DNA from: Isoetes taiwanensis | Lineage: Eukaryota > Streptophyta > Lycopodiopsida > Isoetales > Isoetaceae | Assembly (NCBI GenBank): GCA_021234155.1 | Contig: JAJEKV010000010.1 | Location: 9,456,260 to 9,520,259, forward strand | Length of the DNA: 64,000 nt | Direction: 5' to 3' | Shown here: positions 45,523 through 57,129 of the stretch, piece after piece | Layout: every line of letters begins with the position of its first letter | Position numbering within the stretch: the stretch's first letter is position 1 | Position numbers and translations under genes: made by a program | The notes under the pieces: model-generated | Database searches by the model: none | Seen by the model: only the letters and a program-made list of their open reading frames with translations | Told to the model about the DNA's origin: nothing

Positions 45523-47683
45523 TTACATGGGGATCCTTCTATCCCTAGTGCATTCTGTGGGTTGTTGCAACAGTAGGTCTGCTAATGTGTTAGTTTTACG
45601 AACAAAGGGACGGCCGACATCTTTCAGGAGTTGGAGCAAGCGTTTCCTGTCATTCAGAACCTCAGGATGTACTATCCCAAGTTTTTCTTCTTTCAATTCC
45701 AACATTTTCTTCAAAAGCATGATGGCATCATCCACCCTACAGAAAAAAATCACTGGACTTAGTATAATGTTGATCTGTAAACTGGTCAGCAATTATAAGT
45801 GTGGCAAATCTTAACAATACCTTCCAATGGCATCATATGCGCCTGCTAGATTACTACATACTGCAAGGGTGTCATCATGATGCTGACTGCAGACCACATC
45901 TAATATGTCTTTTGATTCCTCAAACAAAGCAACAGCATCTCCCATTTCAGATAGTTCAATGCATGCAAGTCCCATTTGATTAAGTAAAATGCCCAGAAGC
46001 CAAGTTTTTCTATCTGTGCTTGCCCTTAGTCGCGTGACTGCATTCTTAAATGCCAGAAAAGATTCTTCGAATTTTTGCATTTCATAATACAACACACCAA
46101 TCTGAGTTTCTATGCATATAGTAGCATTCTGTTCACCTGGAATTTTCTCAAGGAGCTCAAGGGCTTTTTCTAGTAAGCCTACTGCATGGACTTGCTCATG
46201 CATAGCTTCATACACAAATGCAACTTCACTTAATCCTGTAATGAGGTCATTAACTGTGTGACAAGCTTCATGGCTGCCGTAGATTTGTAAGGCTCTCTGA
46301 CAGCAAGTCTTTGCTTCTCTTTTCTTGCCCATTCTTACAAAGAGTTCTCCCAGACTTATGAACATACTTGCGACAGATGGATGAGTATCTCCATGAATCT
46401 TTTTCAAAGCGTTTAAGGATTTTCGATAAGAAATTGCTGCTTCATCATAGCGACCCAATGCGAGGTAAACATCTCCAATGCTAGATTCTACACAGGCTGA
46501 ATCATCAAGCTGATTATGTGAAATTAGAATAATGTTTGCAAGTGTCAAGTGCTCCAATGCCATTTCATGGTCCCCTTTTCCAGACAATATTAATGCCATG
46601 AGTCTCCTGTCCGCAGCTTCTGTTTTTGAACCTGAAGAACTATCAGCAACAGAGGTGTTCAGGACATGTTCACAAAGTTCCTCTGCTTCTTCAAATTGCA
46701 TAACCTGCAGCAATAGATGAACTTCCTGAGTTGATGTGTCATGCCAGGAGCATGGCTAACTACACTAATTTCAATATGGAGTTACATGCCAATTCAATAT
46801 GCATATAATAAATACTATAGTCGTATGAGGAGATTTAATATACATCTTTAAGTGCTTAAATCTTGCATGAAGGTGTCTGTCAAAGCGGGAAGTCCTCTAA
46901 GTACTTAAATGGTCATAGCAGAACCTGATAGACAAAACTGCTGAATTTTTTCACCAAATCACAGAGTCATCATTAATAGAAGATGGCTATTCCTGTGTCA
47001 AGCTTTAGGGATTATTACTGGTTATTTTGGTAATTCTTGAAAAAAATGAGATTTTTGGTTTTGTTATGTCTGTATACAGATTAGTTATTCAATTGTGAAT
47101 ATATCCGTGAGCAGAGAGATTAAAAGTCCTCAGAAAATCAACGGAGTAAGAAAGTTTCTTTTACCTGAAGGTGTGCTTCTGCTAAGTATCTGCATGTATT
47201 TGCAACTTCTGGATGTAAATCTCCCAATGCTTTCTTCTGGATATCTAATGCCTCGTAGTAAGCAGCAAGTGCTTGCTTTTGCTTTCCCAGCAATATAGCA
47301 ATCACCAAGATGCATTTTTTTCCTGCGAATGCAGCAGACGCATATTGGGGTCCTCTACTCACATCAATCATGCTTAAGGAGTGTTCCAATACAATAACAG
47401 CATCCTCATGTCTATGGAGCCCAGAGAAACTAGCTGCTAGAACATACAAGCTGCTTATTAATTCTAGGGGATTCTCCTCCATATGATATTTGTTGAAAAA
47501 GTTAGCAGCTCTTGTAGCATAACTCAATGTATTAAAAGGATTATCCCCAGACATCTGGCTTAACTTAGCTAACCTTAGAAGGTAGAGGCCTTGGCCTACA
47601 TCAACTGATTCTGTATTTTCATCCCAGTCACTGCTATCTTTCCCATTCTTGGATCCTTGTACCTTAAATGCTTTCTGTGTCAT
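45523..47683 (-). CDS. KLCR: Kinesin-light-chain-related TPR protein (KLCR/CMU family), three coding exons
   Basis: Exons in transcript order are 47683-47165, 46704-45821 and 45736-45523, with GT-AG introns of 460 and 84 bp. They join to 539 codons without a stop. KLCR/CMU proteins are plant cytoplasmic TPR scaffolds at the cell cortex that link microtubules, IQD proteins and cellulose synthase tracks. Family landmarks in order: LEL..SLYVLAA, CRYLAEAHLQ, EAADRRLMALI, GDHEMALEHL, GDVYLALGRYDEA, HPSVASMFISLGEL, ETQIGVLYYEM, LLNQMGLACIELSE, SNLAGAYDAIGRVDDA and KEEKLGIVHPEV. At about 47291-47325 the usual HMxLGDxY helix is read in a shifted frame (KCILVIAILLGK), while MHLGDCY exists in the neighbouring frame: two compensating indels. 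The protein is about 70-120 residues shorter than usual at the N-terminus. Confidence 0.82.
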
Positions 47684-48344
47684 TCATGCTTACCGGAGGG
47701 CGGAAGGGTTGTTCTGCCCTTGTTTTTGAAGCTCTTACAACATTTTTCGTAACAGATTTATGAGTAATTTGTGTTTGTCCCTTTCTAGTTGATACCTTGG
47801 AAATCTTATCTTTGGTATTACCTGATTCATTAACAAGGACCTCCTGCATTGCCCCACTGTATCTAGTCTTCTCTTTCAATTCAGAGGTTCTTATCTCATC
47901 CTCTTGCTGAAGAACAGGTGATTTCTTTGGCAATTCATTCAAAAGGCACTTGCTTTGAACATTTTAGATGATGCCTTTCACATGGATGGAGGAATTGGGC
48001 ATATCTTTCACTGGCAAGATCCTCTTTCTCCGTATCACTGACTTGGGAATCTTATGTTCCTGTACATGCTCAGTAGCATGCTGTGCACTTCCAGATCTAG
48101 GGGTTGTCCTTGACTTACATTTTAAATCTGCATTAGAATCCTGCAATGACTTACATTTTAAACCTCCATTAGAATTCTGCAATTTGCTTGCATCACAGTC
48201 CCTTTTGCCTTTGATAACAGAAGGGCATGAATCTGGTGTTTTGCAACTATTCTTAGTCTTTTGACGCAGATCCTCTGTTTTGATCCTGAAGGTAGATGCC
48301 TGACTTGAAACCTTCGTCTGCGAAACGGATCTCCTCATCCCCAT
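47664..48344 (-). pseudogene. Probable broken N-terminal extension of the KLCR gene
   Basis: The minus-strand frame 48344-47664 encodes a Lys/Ser/Thr-rich disordered stretch of the kind that precedes the TPRs in KLCR proteins (GMRRSVSQTKVSSQ near the start; KDKISKVSTRKGQTQ later). It is interrupted by one in-frame TAA at 47964-47966 and runs out of frame with the TPR exon near 47670. A tiny intron is unlikely, although GTAAGC at about 47689 looks like a donor. Either the sequence has errors, or the long form is lost and translation starts at 47683. Confidence 0.5.
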
Positions 48345-49309
48345 ATCTGATCTCCAAGATGAAGCATGTTAGAGGACAATTTGATGGGCATTTACAAAGA
48401 TCTGCAAGCAACAGAGACATAGACATGAACGAACCCAACTGGCGAAGTGGCCCATTGATAATGTGAGGATTTGTCCTCATACATGGCCTACAATTGCATG
48501 GGTTGGACAGAAATAACAGCCGCGCAGGGACAATTTTGCACAGCTTTCTGTGTGTGGTGAATCCTGTGAAGAAAAAGCTTTTTTGTCATGTGGGTATTGT
48601 CGTCTTGTTCCTAGTACTTGTTTTACTGAGCACATGGTTGAAAATCTGACCCTAAGTTGGTCGGTAATATGCCATTCCAATCGTTGCTGACTTCAAAAGA
48701 ATAATTAACCTAATCAAGTCAAACGAATATTACAAAGTTTCAACAACCAAGTCTATGCAAGTCCCAAATCGTACCTCTTGATGACTAAATTTAAGAAAAG
48801 CAATGAAAATTAATTTGCATCTATAATAAGCTACATTCGCCTTTGCCACAATCCCAGTTTGCAATGAAACCATAGAACATATTAGAAGGCTCTTCTTAGT
48901 GGTTGCTAAGTGTTGCTAGGCATAAATTAAAAACTGTAAACGATACATTAGTGCAATTGTTAAATTAATTCACATTCATGTAAAAACCGTTTAGAAGCCA
49001 TTTTGCCCTCTCATCCAATAATGCCATGTTCTGTTTCAAAACCAGGAAGTTCAACGAAAAAAAAATGGCTGCTAGGTTCTTCGCATTCCGTCGATTCACC
49101 TCTGTTCCATAGGTTTACCTGCATTCCAAAGTTTTCTACCCTACATTCTAGAGATCTACCTTGCATTCCAAATCGAAGAATGGATCCTATAGGGAAGCCA
49201 ATTTATATGCCTTTCTTGATGTGTCAACAGGGCTTCGCGCGAAATGATAGGGTAATGCATGGTAATTGTCTTTCCTGTATATAAGATCACATAATGAAGA
49301 GCATTTGAC
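48345..49309. other. 5' flank of KLCR, no recognised gene
   Basis: The promoter and 5' UTR of the minus-strand KLCR gene should lie within 48345 to about 48900. Short frames only. No clear TATA box or repeat was identified. Confidence 0.4.
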
Positions 49310-49535
49310 GACTTTTTCGCTTTCCCTTTTATTTTTGCCCTTCTCCATTTGTCCCTTGTTTATTTTTCCATTTTCACCTTTTCAATTTTCCCATTTCTCT
49401 TTCCCTTGTCTTTTCTTTTTGCCCTTCTCCGCTTTTTCCCGTTTTATTTTTCCATTTTCCCCTTTCCCATTTCCCCTTTTTGTTTGCCTTATCCTTGTTT
49501 TTCCTTTTTATGGTTTTTCCTTTTCTTTTCCTTTG
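49310..49535. repeat. Pyrimidine-rich TTTTCCCATTTTCCCCTTTC tract
   Basis: Degenerate repeats of CCCTTTT, TTTTTCCATTTT and CCCATTTC cover about 220 bp, almost only C and T on the plus strand. The frames through it are artefacts. A similar shorter tract follows at 49815-49900. Confidence 0.7.
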
Positions 49536-49734
49536 GCAACACACTGCCACTAGGTCTAGCAACTATAGGTCTCGAGTTCCACGGTACCGCCCGAATCGCG
49601 CTTTCAAGCTGTTGGGTGTCAAAACCCACAGGGCGCAATGTAAAGTGGTTGGGGCAGGGCCCAACCAAGCAATGTAGTGTGGTGTGTGGTCACATGTCCA
49701 ATTGGATGCTCCCTAGTGGCGTGACGTTGAAATA

Positions 49735-49812
<78 letters not shown>
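49735..49812. repeat. (ATCT)n microsatellite
   Basis: About 19-20 perfect tandem copies of the tetranucleotide. Confidence 0.97.
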
Positions 49813-49813
<1 letters not shown>

Positions 49814-49944
49814 GTATTCCCTTTTCCATCCTTTCCCCTCATTTTTTCCTTTTTCTTTTTTTCCCCCTTTCTTCCCTTCCTTATTTTTACATTCCCCTTC
49901 ACCTTTGTTGTTGTGGGATTTGGGTTGGATCATTCCGCGTCATT

Positions 49945-49946
<2 letters not shown>

Positions 49947-50016
<70 letters not shown>
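49947..50016. repeat. (TC)n microsatellite
   Basis: 70 bp of pure TC, ending directly at the start of a LINE coding fragment. Confidence 0.97.
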
Positions 50017-50019
<3 letters not shown>

Positions 50020-50288
50020 GGGTATGTTACGATGCTTTTGTTATATCGTCTTTGTTGTCTTTGCTTTCTCGAAACATCTGAGGATGCAAAAATATCTAGA
50101 TGTGCTTGCACAGTTTTGTGATACTATGGGTATGCAGGTGAATCTGGATAAGACCAAAATTTTGGTTTTTGGTGCAAATAAGACGATCGGTTTCGTCACT
50201 ATTATATGGGTAAGCAAGTGGAGATTATGGAGAATTATAAATATTTAGGCTTAGATGTAGATAAGAGCCCTAATTGAACTCAAAAATC

Positions 50289-50348
<60 letters not shown>

Positions 50349-50369
50349 AAAAAAGAAAGAAAGAAAGAA

Positions 50370-50461
<92 letters not shown>

Positions 50462-50471
50462 AAAAGAATGA

Positions 50472-50527
<56 letters not shown>

Positions 50528-51365
50528 ATGAATGAATGAGAGAATGCTGGCCTAAAGGCGTTATATGATATGCAGAGAAAGTGTGTAAGTGCTGATATCT
50601 GGAATTTTAAAATGAAGCGCATGCTTTACAAAGTGCTTGTGCAAACTGTGGTGCTCTATGGGTGTGAAGATTGGGGGCCTGGCCTTGCTAATGACAGATG
50701 AAAAAAAGTGGAAAAGATACAAAAGAAATTTTTTCATACTGAACAAGGTACTAAGATGCAAAGACCTTATGACATGATGCTAGTAGAGTGCGAGATGATG
50801 TCACTTGAGGCTGAAGCTCTCTGTAGCCTGTTACGCTGTGTGTTCAAGGTCTTATATGACGCCGGCCACATGCTCCAAAATTTTTAATCTCCCGTGCTAT
50901 ACGGCGAGAGATAATTTTTATACCGTATAGCGTGAGACACCACGAGAAAAATCTCTCGATGCTTAACAAGGCTATTAAGGGGCAAAAAAAAATTGTTAAT
51001 AAACCGGGGTCGGAATTTTGTTTTTTGATCCCTTTTTTTTGTTAACCGCTCTTTTATGAGTGCAGTTGAGGTTGTGGTGGACGGCTATAGAAAGATGGCT
51101 CAGAAGTAGATCTATAGAGCCGAGGGGCTATGGTAGAGCTCCAATTTTCAGAGATTTTAGAGACCCAGCTTGTAAGTGGGTACAGATCCAATAGATGTGG
51201 AGACGAACAGGCTAATCAAACGAGCAATTTGAGAGGATTAAAGATTGGCAATTTGAGACGGATTGGAGAGGATTGAATGGAAGCTGAATTGATCAAGCGC
51301 TCCTTTTAGGACTTCACGCAAAGAACAGGAAGGTCGGAATTGGGGCCACAATTTTTGGGCGCCCA
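50017..51365 (+). mobile_element. LINE fragment (3' half of ORF2) interrupted by a GAAA microsatellite
   Basis: The frame starting at 50023 holds the end of a LINE reverse transcriptase: FCYIVFVVFAFSKHLRMQKY, where the YADD Asp-Asp residues appear to be deleted between Y and I, then MQVNLDKTKILVFGANK and YKYLGL (to 50265). After about 240 bp of GAAA repeat the gene resumes with ALYDMQRKCV, VLVQTVVLYGCE (50540-50700) and ECEMMSLEAEAL (about 50785). Scattered pieces to about 51360 (VVVDGYRKMAQK, KVGIGATIFG) give the C-terminal end. Several stops and a lost catalytic site make it dead. Confidence 0.75.
50290..50530. repeat. (GAAA)n microsatellite inside the LINE
   Basis: About 240 bp of AAGA/GAAA tetranucleotides with a few one-base interruptions. 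It lies between YKYLGL..KSPN and the ALYDMQRK region of the LINE frame, so it expanded within, or was inserted into, coding sequence. Confidence 0.95.
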
Positions 51366-51539
51366 AAAAATTTAACCGGCAGTTAATCTAAACTAACAAA
51401 AAGTATATGGAAATGCCCCTAAGGGCAAATTGTCTCTCAGGGGGAGAGTAAAAAATTTATCTCTCCCCTATCTCTCGTCATCTCCCATCTCTCCCCATCT
51501 CTCATTTTTATCTCTCATCCAAAGCATGTGGCCAACGTC

Positions 51540-51573
51540 TCCCTCCCTCCTCCCTCCCTCCCTCCTCCTCCCT

Positions 51574-51621
<48 letters not shown>
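51540..51621. repeat. CCCTCC / (CT)n microsatellite
   Basis: CTCCCTCC units grade into pure CT (about 51579-51621) and end directly at the start of the second LINE fragment, as the TC repeat does at 50016. Confidence 0.95.
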
Positions 51622-51625
<4 letters not shown>

Positions 51626-53595
51626 TTAATCAATTGAAGAAGTTATATCATGCAGAAGGTTTGAGGGAGGATAGTCAACAAGGTGTGTATGGTAAAATGG
51701 TGTTTTCGGATGAAGACATGCAGTGGGGGCTTGGTAAGATTGCCAACGGGAAGGCGAAAGATTCTCTAGGACTAGTAGCGGAGCTTTTGAAATGGGCGGG
51801 ACCGCAAATGGTGGATGTGCTTACAAGAATGTTTAATGCGGCTGTTACAGAGGGGTTTCCGTCAGCGTGGCAAATTAATAGAGTGGTGCCGATACATAAA
51901 GCAGGAGACAAGTCCTAATAACTACAGAATGGTCATGGTAGGTAATTTATTTGCTAAGCTGTATGCTACCATTGTAGAGCATAAGGTTAGTGTTTGGGCA
52001 GAGGAGAAAAATGTTAGGGCTAAGGGACAAGCAGGTTTTAGACCTCGGAAATCTACCATAGACCATCTTGTTACTTTCAGGGCGATGATAGACGCCGTCA
52101 AGGAGACACGGAAACCATTATTTGCTGCATTTGTAGATTGCACTAAGGCTTTTGATACATTATGCAGGAAAAATCTTTGGATCAGTTTAGAAAGAGTAGG
52201 AATGCCTGAAGAATATAGGGATGCGGTGAGACTGCTCTACCCCGTTTATTGAGGAATGTGAGGAGGTACTGGTTAGTAACATGGGGGCTAAGCAGGGGTG
52301 TCCAATGTCGCCAACTCTTTTTGGTATATTCATTGATGAATTGGAAGAGTGGGTGGAGAAATATGGGGGGGAAGGGACAGGTATGACAGGGTATGTTATT
52401 CAGTTGCTTTTATATGCGGATGATATTGTATTGATTGCTTTCGGAGCAAGGAGGGATCTGAGAAGCATTTAGATCGTTAGCCTCTTTTGTGATGCGAAGG
52501 GGTTCTGGTGAACCTAAGCAAGACTAAAGTGGTGATTTTGGAACGACCTTAGACAAAAACTATGCTTTCTCCTACAAAGAAGAATCAGTGGATATCACTA
52601 CATCCTATAAATATTTGGGGGTTCTGATGGATAAGAATTTGAGTGGAATCAAGCGGTAGAAGCGTAGGTAAATGGGGGCTTAAGGCTTTTTGCAATGCAA
52701 AGGAAATGTGTGAAAAGTGACATATGGCAATTTGGTTTGAAGAGAATGTTATTCAAAGGTGCTGGTACAAGCGGTGGTTCTTTATGGGTGTGAGGTATGG
52801 GGCGGGATTGTCGATGGAGTTATGGCGAAAAATTGAAAAGATCCGGAAGAAATTCTTGCATGCGGAGCTGGGGTTAAGATCGCGACGCCATATGAAATGA
52901 TGCTAGCGAGAATGTGGCATGTTGCCATTGGAGTGTGAGGCGTTGTGTCGGTTTTTGACATACTTGAGCAAAGTAGGGGCATCGATGATGGCGATTATCC
53001 TTGATTGGCGATCTGAGGAAACTTTTGATAAAGGATGGTATGCGGGCGGGGGATATGGATGAAGAAATGGGGATTGGTATTGAGGATTTGTGCGGAATAA
53101 AGACGAGGGATCGAGAGAATGGGTTAAAGAAGCAATAAGCAATCGAATATGGTCTAGTCCGGGTACAAAGATGAGGCATTACAGAGATAAGATGAATCCT
53201 GAGGTAAAGGAGATGAGTTATCTAAGCGGCAATATATCGCTCAAGAAAAGACATATTATTTGTAGGATGAGATTGAGTGCCCATCACCTTAATGTGGAGG
53301 TAGGGAGATGGATGAGAATAAGCATGAACACGTATCATATGTAGGCGTCTTGAACAAATGAGGTAGAAGGCGAAGAGCATGTAATCTTGTGGTGTCCTAC
53401 ATACCAAGCTATCACGAGAGACAGGTTTGGGATTAGAAAGTAGACATTATTTCTTTTTTCATCCGCCTTCAACTAGAGTTGCGAAGTTTCTTGATTGATG
53501 TGTTACAAATGAGGGAAACATGATAAAAATTTCTAAAGATATTGTTGATGATGAGGAAGAGAGAGCGATGGCGAGACTCTTGATCACGAGGGCTT
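51622..53595 (+). mobile_element. LINE fragment (reverse transcriptase to C-terminus), truncated by a CACTA element
   Basis: The best-kept LINE copy. 51622-51920: LNQLKKLYHAEGLRED, KLLKWAG-like ELLKWAGPQM and RVVPIHKAGD. 51925-52250, after a one-base shift: NNYRMVMVGNLFAKLY, GQAGFRPRKSTIDHL and the catalytic AFVDCTKAFDTL. 52281-52470, after another shift: GAKQGCPMSPTLFGIFIDEL and LLLYADDIVLIAF. All three catalytic Asp residues are present, but at least three frameshifts break the protein. The remainder (to about 53590) includes a cysteine-containing region and ends with ISKDIVDDEEERAMARLL, cut at 53596 by the CACTA terminus. Confidence 0.85.
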
Positions 53596-53604
53596 CACTA
53601 CAAA

Positions 53605-54055
53605 GGGATGCGTCGGCGTCCAACGGCGTCGCCGTCGTCGATGAGCATGGGCGTCAATGGTTGATCAACGACATCGTCGTTCAAGCGGCGACAACGTCGT
53701 TCGGCGTCGTTCAACGGCGGTCATCGGGGCACGGCGTGTCCGGCCACTGCTGCGTGGCATAGATGCTGGCGCGCGAAATTTGGCGGGCCTTCGTGTCAAA
53801 CCGTCGACTAAGCGTCGTTCAACGGCGTTTCCGCGAAGCGGCGTCCGCCCGCGTCATGCGTGGAAATGGGCGATTGCCAAGGCGGCGACCCTGCGTGTCA
53901 AAGGCAGCGCCCGGCGTCGCGCCAAGAAACGGCGTTGCTTTCGCCAGTGACGTGTCCGCGTCGCGCTGCGTGGCATGGTCTTTGGTGCCAAAACGGCTTT
54001 ACTGCGTGTCAAAGACCGCCGTCGGCTTAAGCGTCGTTTAACGACGTCACCTGAA
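53605..54055. repeat. CACTA subterminal palindromic repeats (left)
   Basis: At least twelve GGCGTCG-containing units, the fullest forms being GGCGTCGTTCAACGGCGTC and GGCGTCGTTCAACGGCGGTC. Each is close to its own reverse complement. Such arrays bind TnpA-like proteins in En/Spm elements. The open frames across them (Arg/Ala-rich) are by-products. The array ends in a T-run and AAACCCTAACC, a telo-box-like promoter motif, at about 54083-54096. Confidence 0.85.
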
Positions 54056-54180
54056 GGGAATTTTTTTTTTTTTTGCCAAATAAAACCCTAACCTAACCCT
54101 AACCCTACATCCACGTTATAAATGGATCCATCGATGCTTCTTTTTATTCTTATTTTTTGAGTGTTCTTCCCTATCTTGCT

Positions 54181-54500
54181 ATAATGGTCCCAGTTGAAGA
54201 CCACCTTCGCCTTGATATGTTCCTTCTAGCGGTAATCCTCCTCCTCCAAGGGAAGACAACTCCGGCAACCCCCCACTTCTTCTCCGCGAGAACCCTCCCT
54301 TCACCATCGTGGCAAAGATGAGTGAAAAGGAGCTTCGATTGCACTAACATCCCGGCGTTCCATGCGGGGAACGGCCGGTAGAATAACTCACCGAGCCAAA
54401 CAAAGAAAAAACGACATTAATGGTGCGGATAATGATGCAAATGGTTGCATCAAACATCCACGATCCTCGGGATGGACATAAGTAATGTATAAGCTTTTTT
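54181..54500 (+). pseudogene. CACTA first-gene exon remnant
   Basis: After the telo-box and TATAAATGG at about 54117 (possible TATA box), an ATG at 54184 opens a frame beginning MVPVEDHLRLDMF. The frame soon breaks (SARTLPSPSWQR then a stop). The position fits the first gene of the element, but I recognise no domain. Confidence 0.35.
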
Positions 54501-54654
54501 ATGAATGGAAACAATAAGTTTTTTTTTTTATCTATTTGTGTTGTCGTTGTATAAGCTTATTTTATGAATGGGAACAATCGTATTTTTATTTATTTGTGTT
54601 ATTTGTATTGTATGTTGTTTTACGTTATGTTAAACAATCCGCGGTTGGTGGTTT

Positions 54655-54815
54655 AACGGCGTTATGATCATTTGGCGTCGTTAAGCGGCGTCATGATCAT
54701 CGGCGTGGCATATGAGGGGGCATCGGGGCGGGCGCAAGGCGATGTGGCATGCCTAGGTGTCGTCGGCGTCGGTTGGCGTCGTTAAGCGGCGTCACCGGGC
54801 GTCGATAAGCGGCGT
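54655..54815. repeat. Internal cluster of the GGCGTCGTTAAGCGGCGTC repeat
   Basis: Four further units, two of them exact copies of GGCGTCGTTAAGCGGCGTC, lie 600 bp inside the first array. The split suggests a nested or rearranged element end. Confidence 0.8.
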
Positions 54816-55351
54816 CACATATGGCGGGAACCCGGCGCTTCGGGTTATTTACTTGTTATTTTCACTTTCGTTTGTTTGGATTTTTTTAGCGCCCGTGGGT
54901 CTTCATAAGGTAAGATCTACCTTTAATCTTTGTGTTAGAGTTAAACACCTCCAAATGCTAATAGATTAGAAGATTGAATCTTGAAAGTATGTTAAAAACT
55001 TGAGGGATGCATGATCAAAAGGTAATGGTGGGTTCCATCCCGAATGGAGAAGACTAAATGTATCGGGTTTATGCACCTCGAGCGAGTTTCAATCTTCATA
55101 GATTACAAAAGATTTGAAAGGTTAGCGTGAATATAAAGGTGCTTGGTGACTCCATTTCAAATGGAAGGACTAGATATATGTCGGGTTCGAGGCACCCTTC
55201 AATCAAATGCTTTCTAAATATCATAAGCGTTGTATGAATCTGAATCTTAAGAATAAACATTTGATAAAATCATGAAAAAACATGGATATTTATAATTATT
55301 ATATTATTACATGGTTTTATTAATATTTTTATTGTTTACTAGAAAAACAAC

Positions 55352-56680
55352 ATGGGCGAGCGTCGGAAGGAATTTGAGCGTAAAAGTGAGGCGAAAGCTT
55401 TGAGAAAGTTACATGGCGACTTGCAAAAAGAATGTTACCCCAACAATTGCCACAAATAGTCCAATTAGACCCGGTGGACCTAGTCTTCCTAGAAATTTTG
55501 GGGTGGTGTGCATGAAATGAATGCGCCCGATGTATGTACCATAAACATGTTTGAATGATTAGTTAACTTTATATCTTGATGTTACTTTTTTTTTTTGTAC
55601 TTGGCGAGGCGGTTATATTGCAATTGTTAGATGTGCAAAGGACAAATAAAGCGGATGAAAAGACTCCCTCGACCATGTTGAGAAATATGGTGAATGCGGA
55701 ACAAATCCGATGCTCTCGGGCCGCACATGTGGGGTATTCCAGCGAGGTATAATACCGAATCTTATGAACGATAATCAACTACTCTCATGTACTTGAATCG
55801 ATGTCTTAACTTAGTTTGCTTGTATTTTGTTAGGAAGAAATTGAGAATGAAGTGAGCTCGAAGCAGTATATAGATTTTGGGGTTATGTTGTCATTGGAAG
55901 TAGATGATGTTGATACTATGAATGCGTTCATAGAAAACCCTACAAAAAGAAAGCCATCAACTTCCTCAAAAGAGTATCCCATTCATTGATAGAACTTCGT
56001 CGTGCAATGGCCGTTGCCAAGATTGGAGGGAATGACAATGTTCATCAAAATTGGAATGTACTAGATCATGTCGAAGAAAATAATCTTCCACCTTCACTAG
56101 TCCATTTGGTCCAGCCCTTTACAGATAAAGATCGTAAGAAATTCAATGCATGGCCTAGAGGCAAGCCAATTATTTATGGGGAGCAATTTACATATTGGGG
56201 TAAGCGATTACATGATTAAAAATAGTGGTCCCGGTGCTGGCACAGGATTATATATTATGACTAGTGTGAAAGTCAAAGATGATACATTTGTTCCTTTAAT
56301 GCCATATGTAGGTCCTGAATATAACTTCGGACACTTGGCATAAATTGAGTAAGCATCGATGGCGCATGCTCATCTATGGCCTAAATTCAAATGCGAACAA
56401 TATCCAAGCCCGGTGACTCATAAGCTTCACATATATTGATGGTAGATCCTCGGTTGCATGGAAACCTTCTTTGCTTTTATTAATAGCTCTATCGAGAATC
56501 CTGAAGCTACCAATTGTGAATTTGTCGGGGCAAACAAAGACCAAGAAGATTTTTTAGCCCGTAAAATTGGCGGGAGATATATCATGGTTTATGCTATAAA
56601 AACTTTGTGTATTGGTGATGAATTGTTCATTGAATATGAATCTGGTAGACCAATACTGGGAGGTCCTTTGATGATGTACT
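55352..56680 (+). pseudogene. SET-domain-like gene inside the CACTA element
   Basis: Segments in shifting frames: a charged start (GERRKEFERKSEAKALRKLH at 55353), an acidic part (SLEVDDVDTMNAFIENPTK about 55890), a 78-codon frame ending KPIIYGEQFTYWG (56219), then GPGAGTGLYIMTSVKVKDD with MPYVGPEYNFGH (to 56343) and FINSSIENPEATNCEFVG, GRYIMVYAIKTLCIGDELFIEYE (56470-56640). The last three match the order of a SET methyltransferase: the G.G.GL AdoMet-binding start, the N(H)S..P..NC motif with His replaced by Ser, and the ALR.I..GEEL..DYG end. Enzymatic activity is doubtful given the changed NHS motif and breaks. The transposase follows in the same orientation. Confidence 0.6.
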
Positions 56681-57129
56681 CAAATTACTCATATAATTTT
56701 TGTCGGAATGCACCATTTTTTCTTCTTCTTCTTCTTGAATTCTTCTTCTTCTTCTCTTGGAATGAGATTGCACATATTGAAGATAAATGTGTATTATATC
56801 TTCAATATATGCTTTGATTATGACATAAAATTTTATATTTAGTTCGTTATTAAATGCTTAAAATTTAACAAACCACGGGCTCTCAATGTATGTATCAATC
56901 ACGCATATATTTACGTTTAATCGGCGTGCGGGGGTAGGCAAGTGGATATAAGACCACATCAAAAGCGTCTTGAATTGGCGACATCAAAAGTCATTCTTGG
57001 ATAGCGAGAATTAGAATACATTGAAGCGGTATGGTACAAACATGGGCACAACGCATAATGAAGAGTACAATGATGAAGATGAGCGAGGAATACGATGATG
57101 AAGATGATGACAATGCCCTATGGGCGACT

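Noticed and set aside
50274-50622. KKER-rich and FFLS-rich frames
   Set aside because: Direct translations of the GAAA microsatellite.
53520-54041. Arg/Ala-rich frames of 80-97 codons
   Set aside because: They run through the CACTA subterminal GGCGTCG repeats and start in unrelated LINE sequence.
54083-54105. Telomere-like CCCTAA repeats
   Set aside because: Only about three irregular units. Better read as a telo-box promoter motif than as a telomere.
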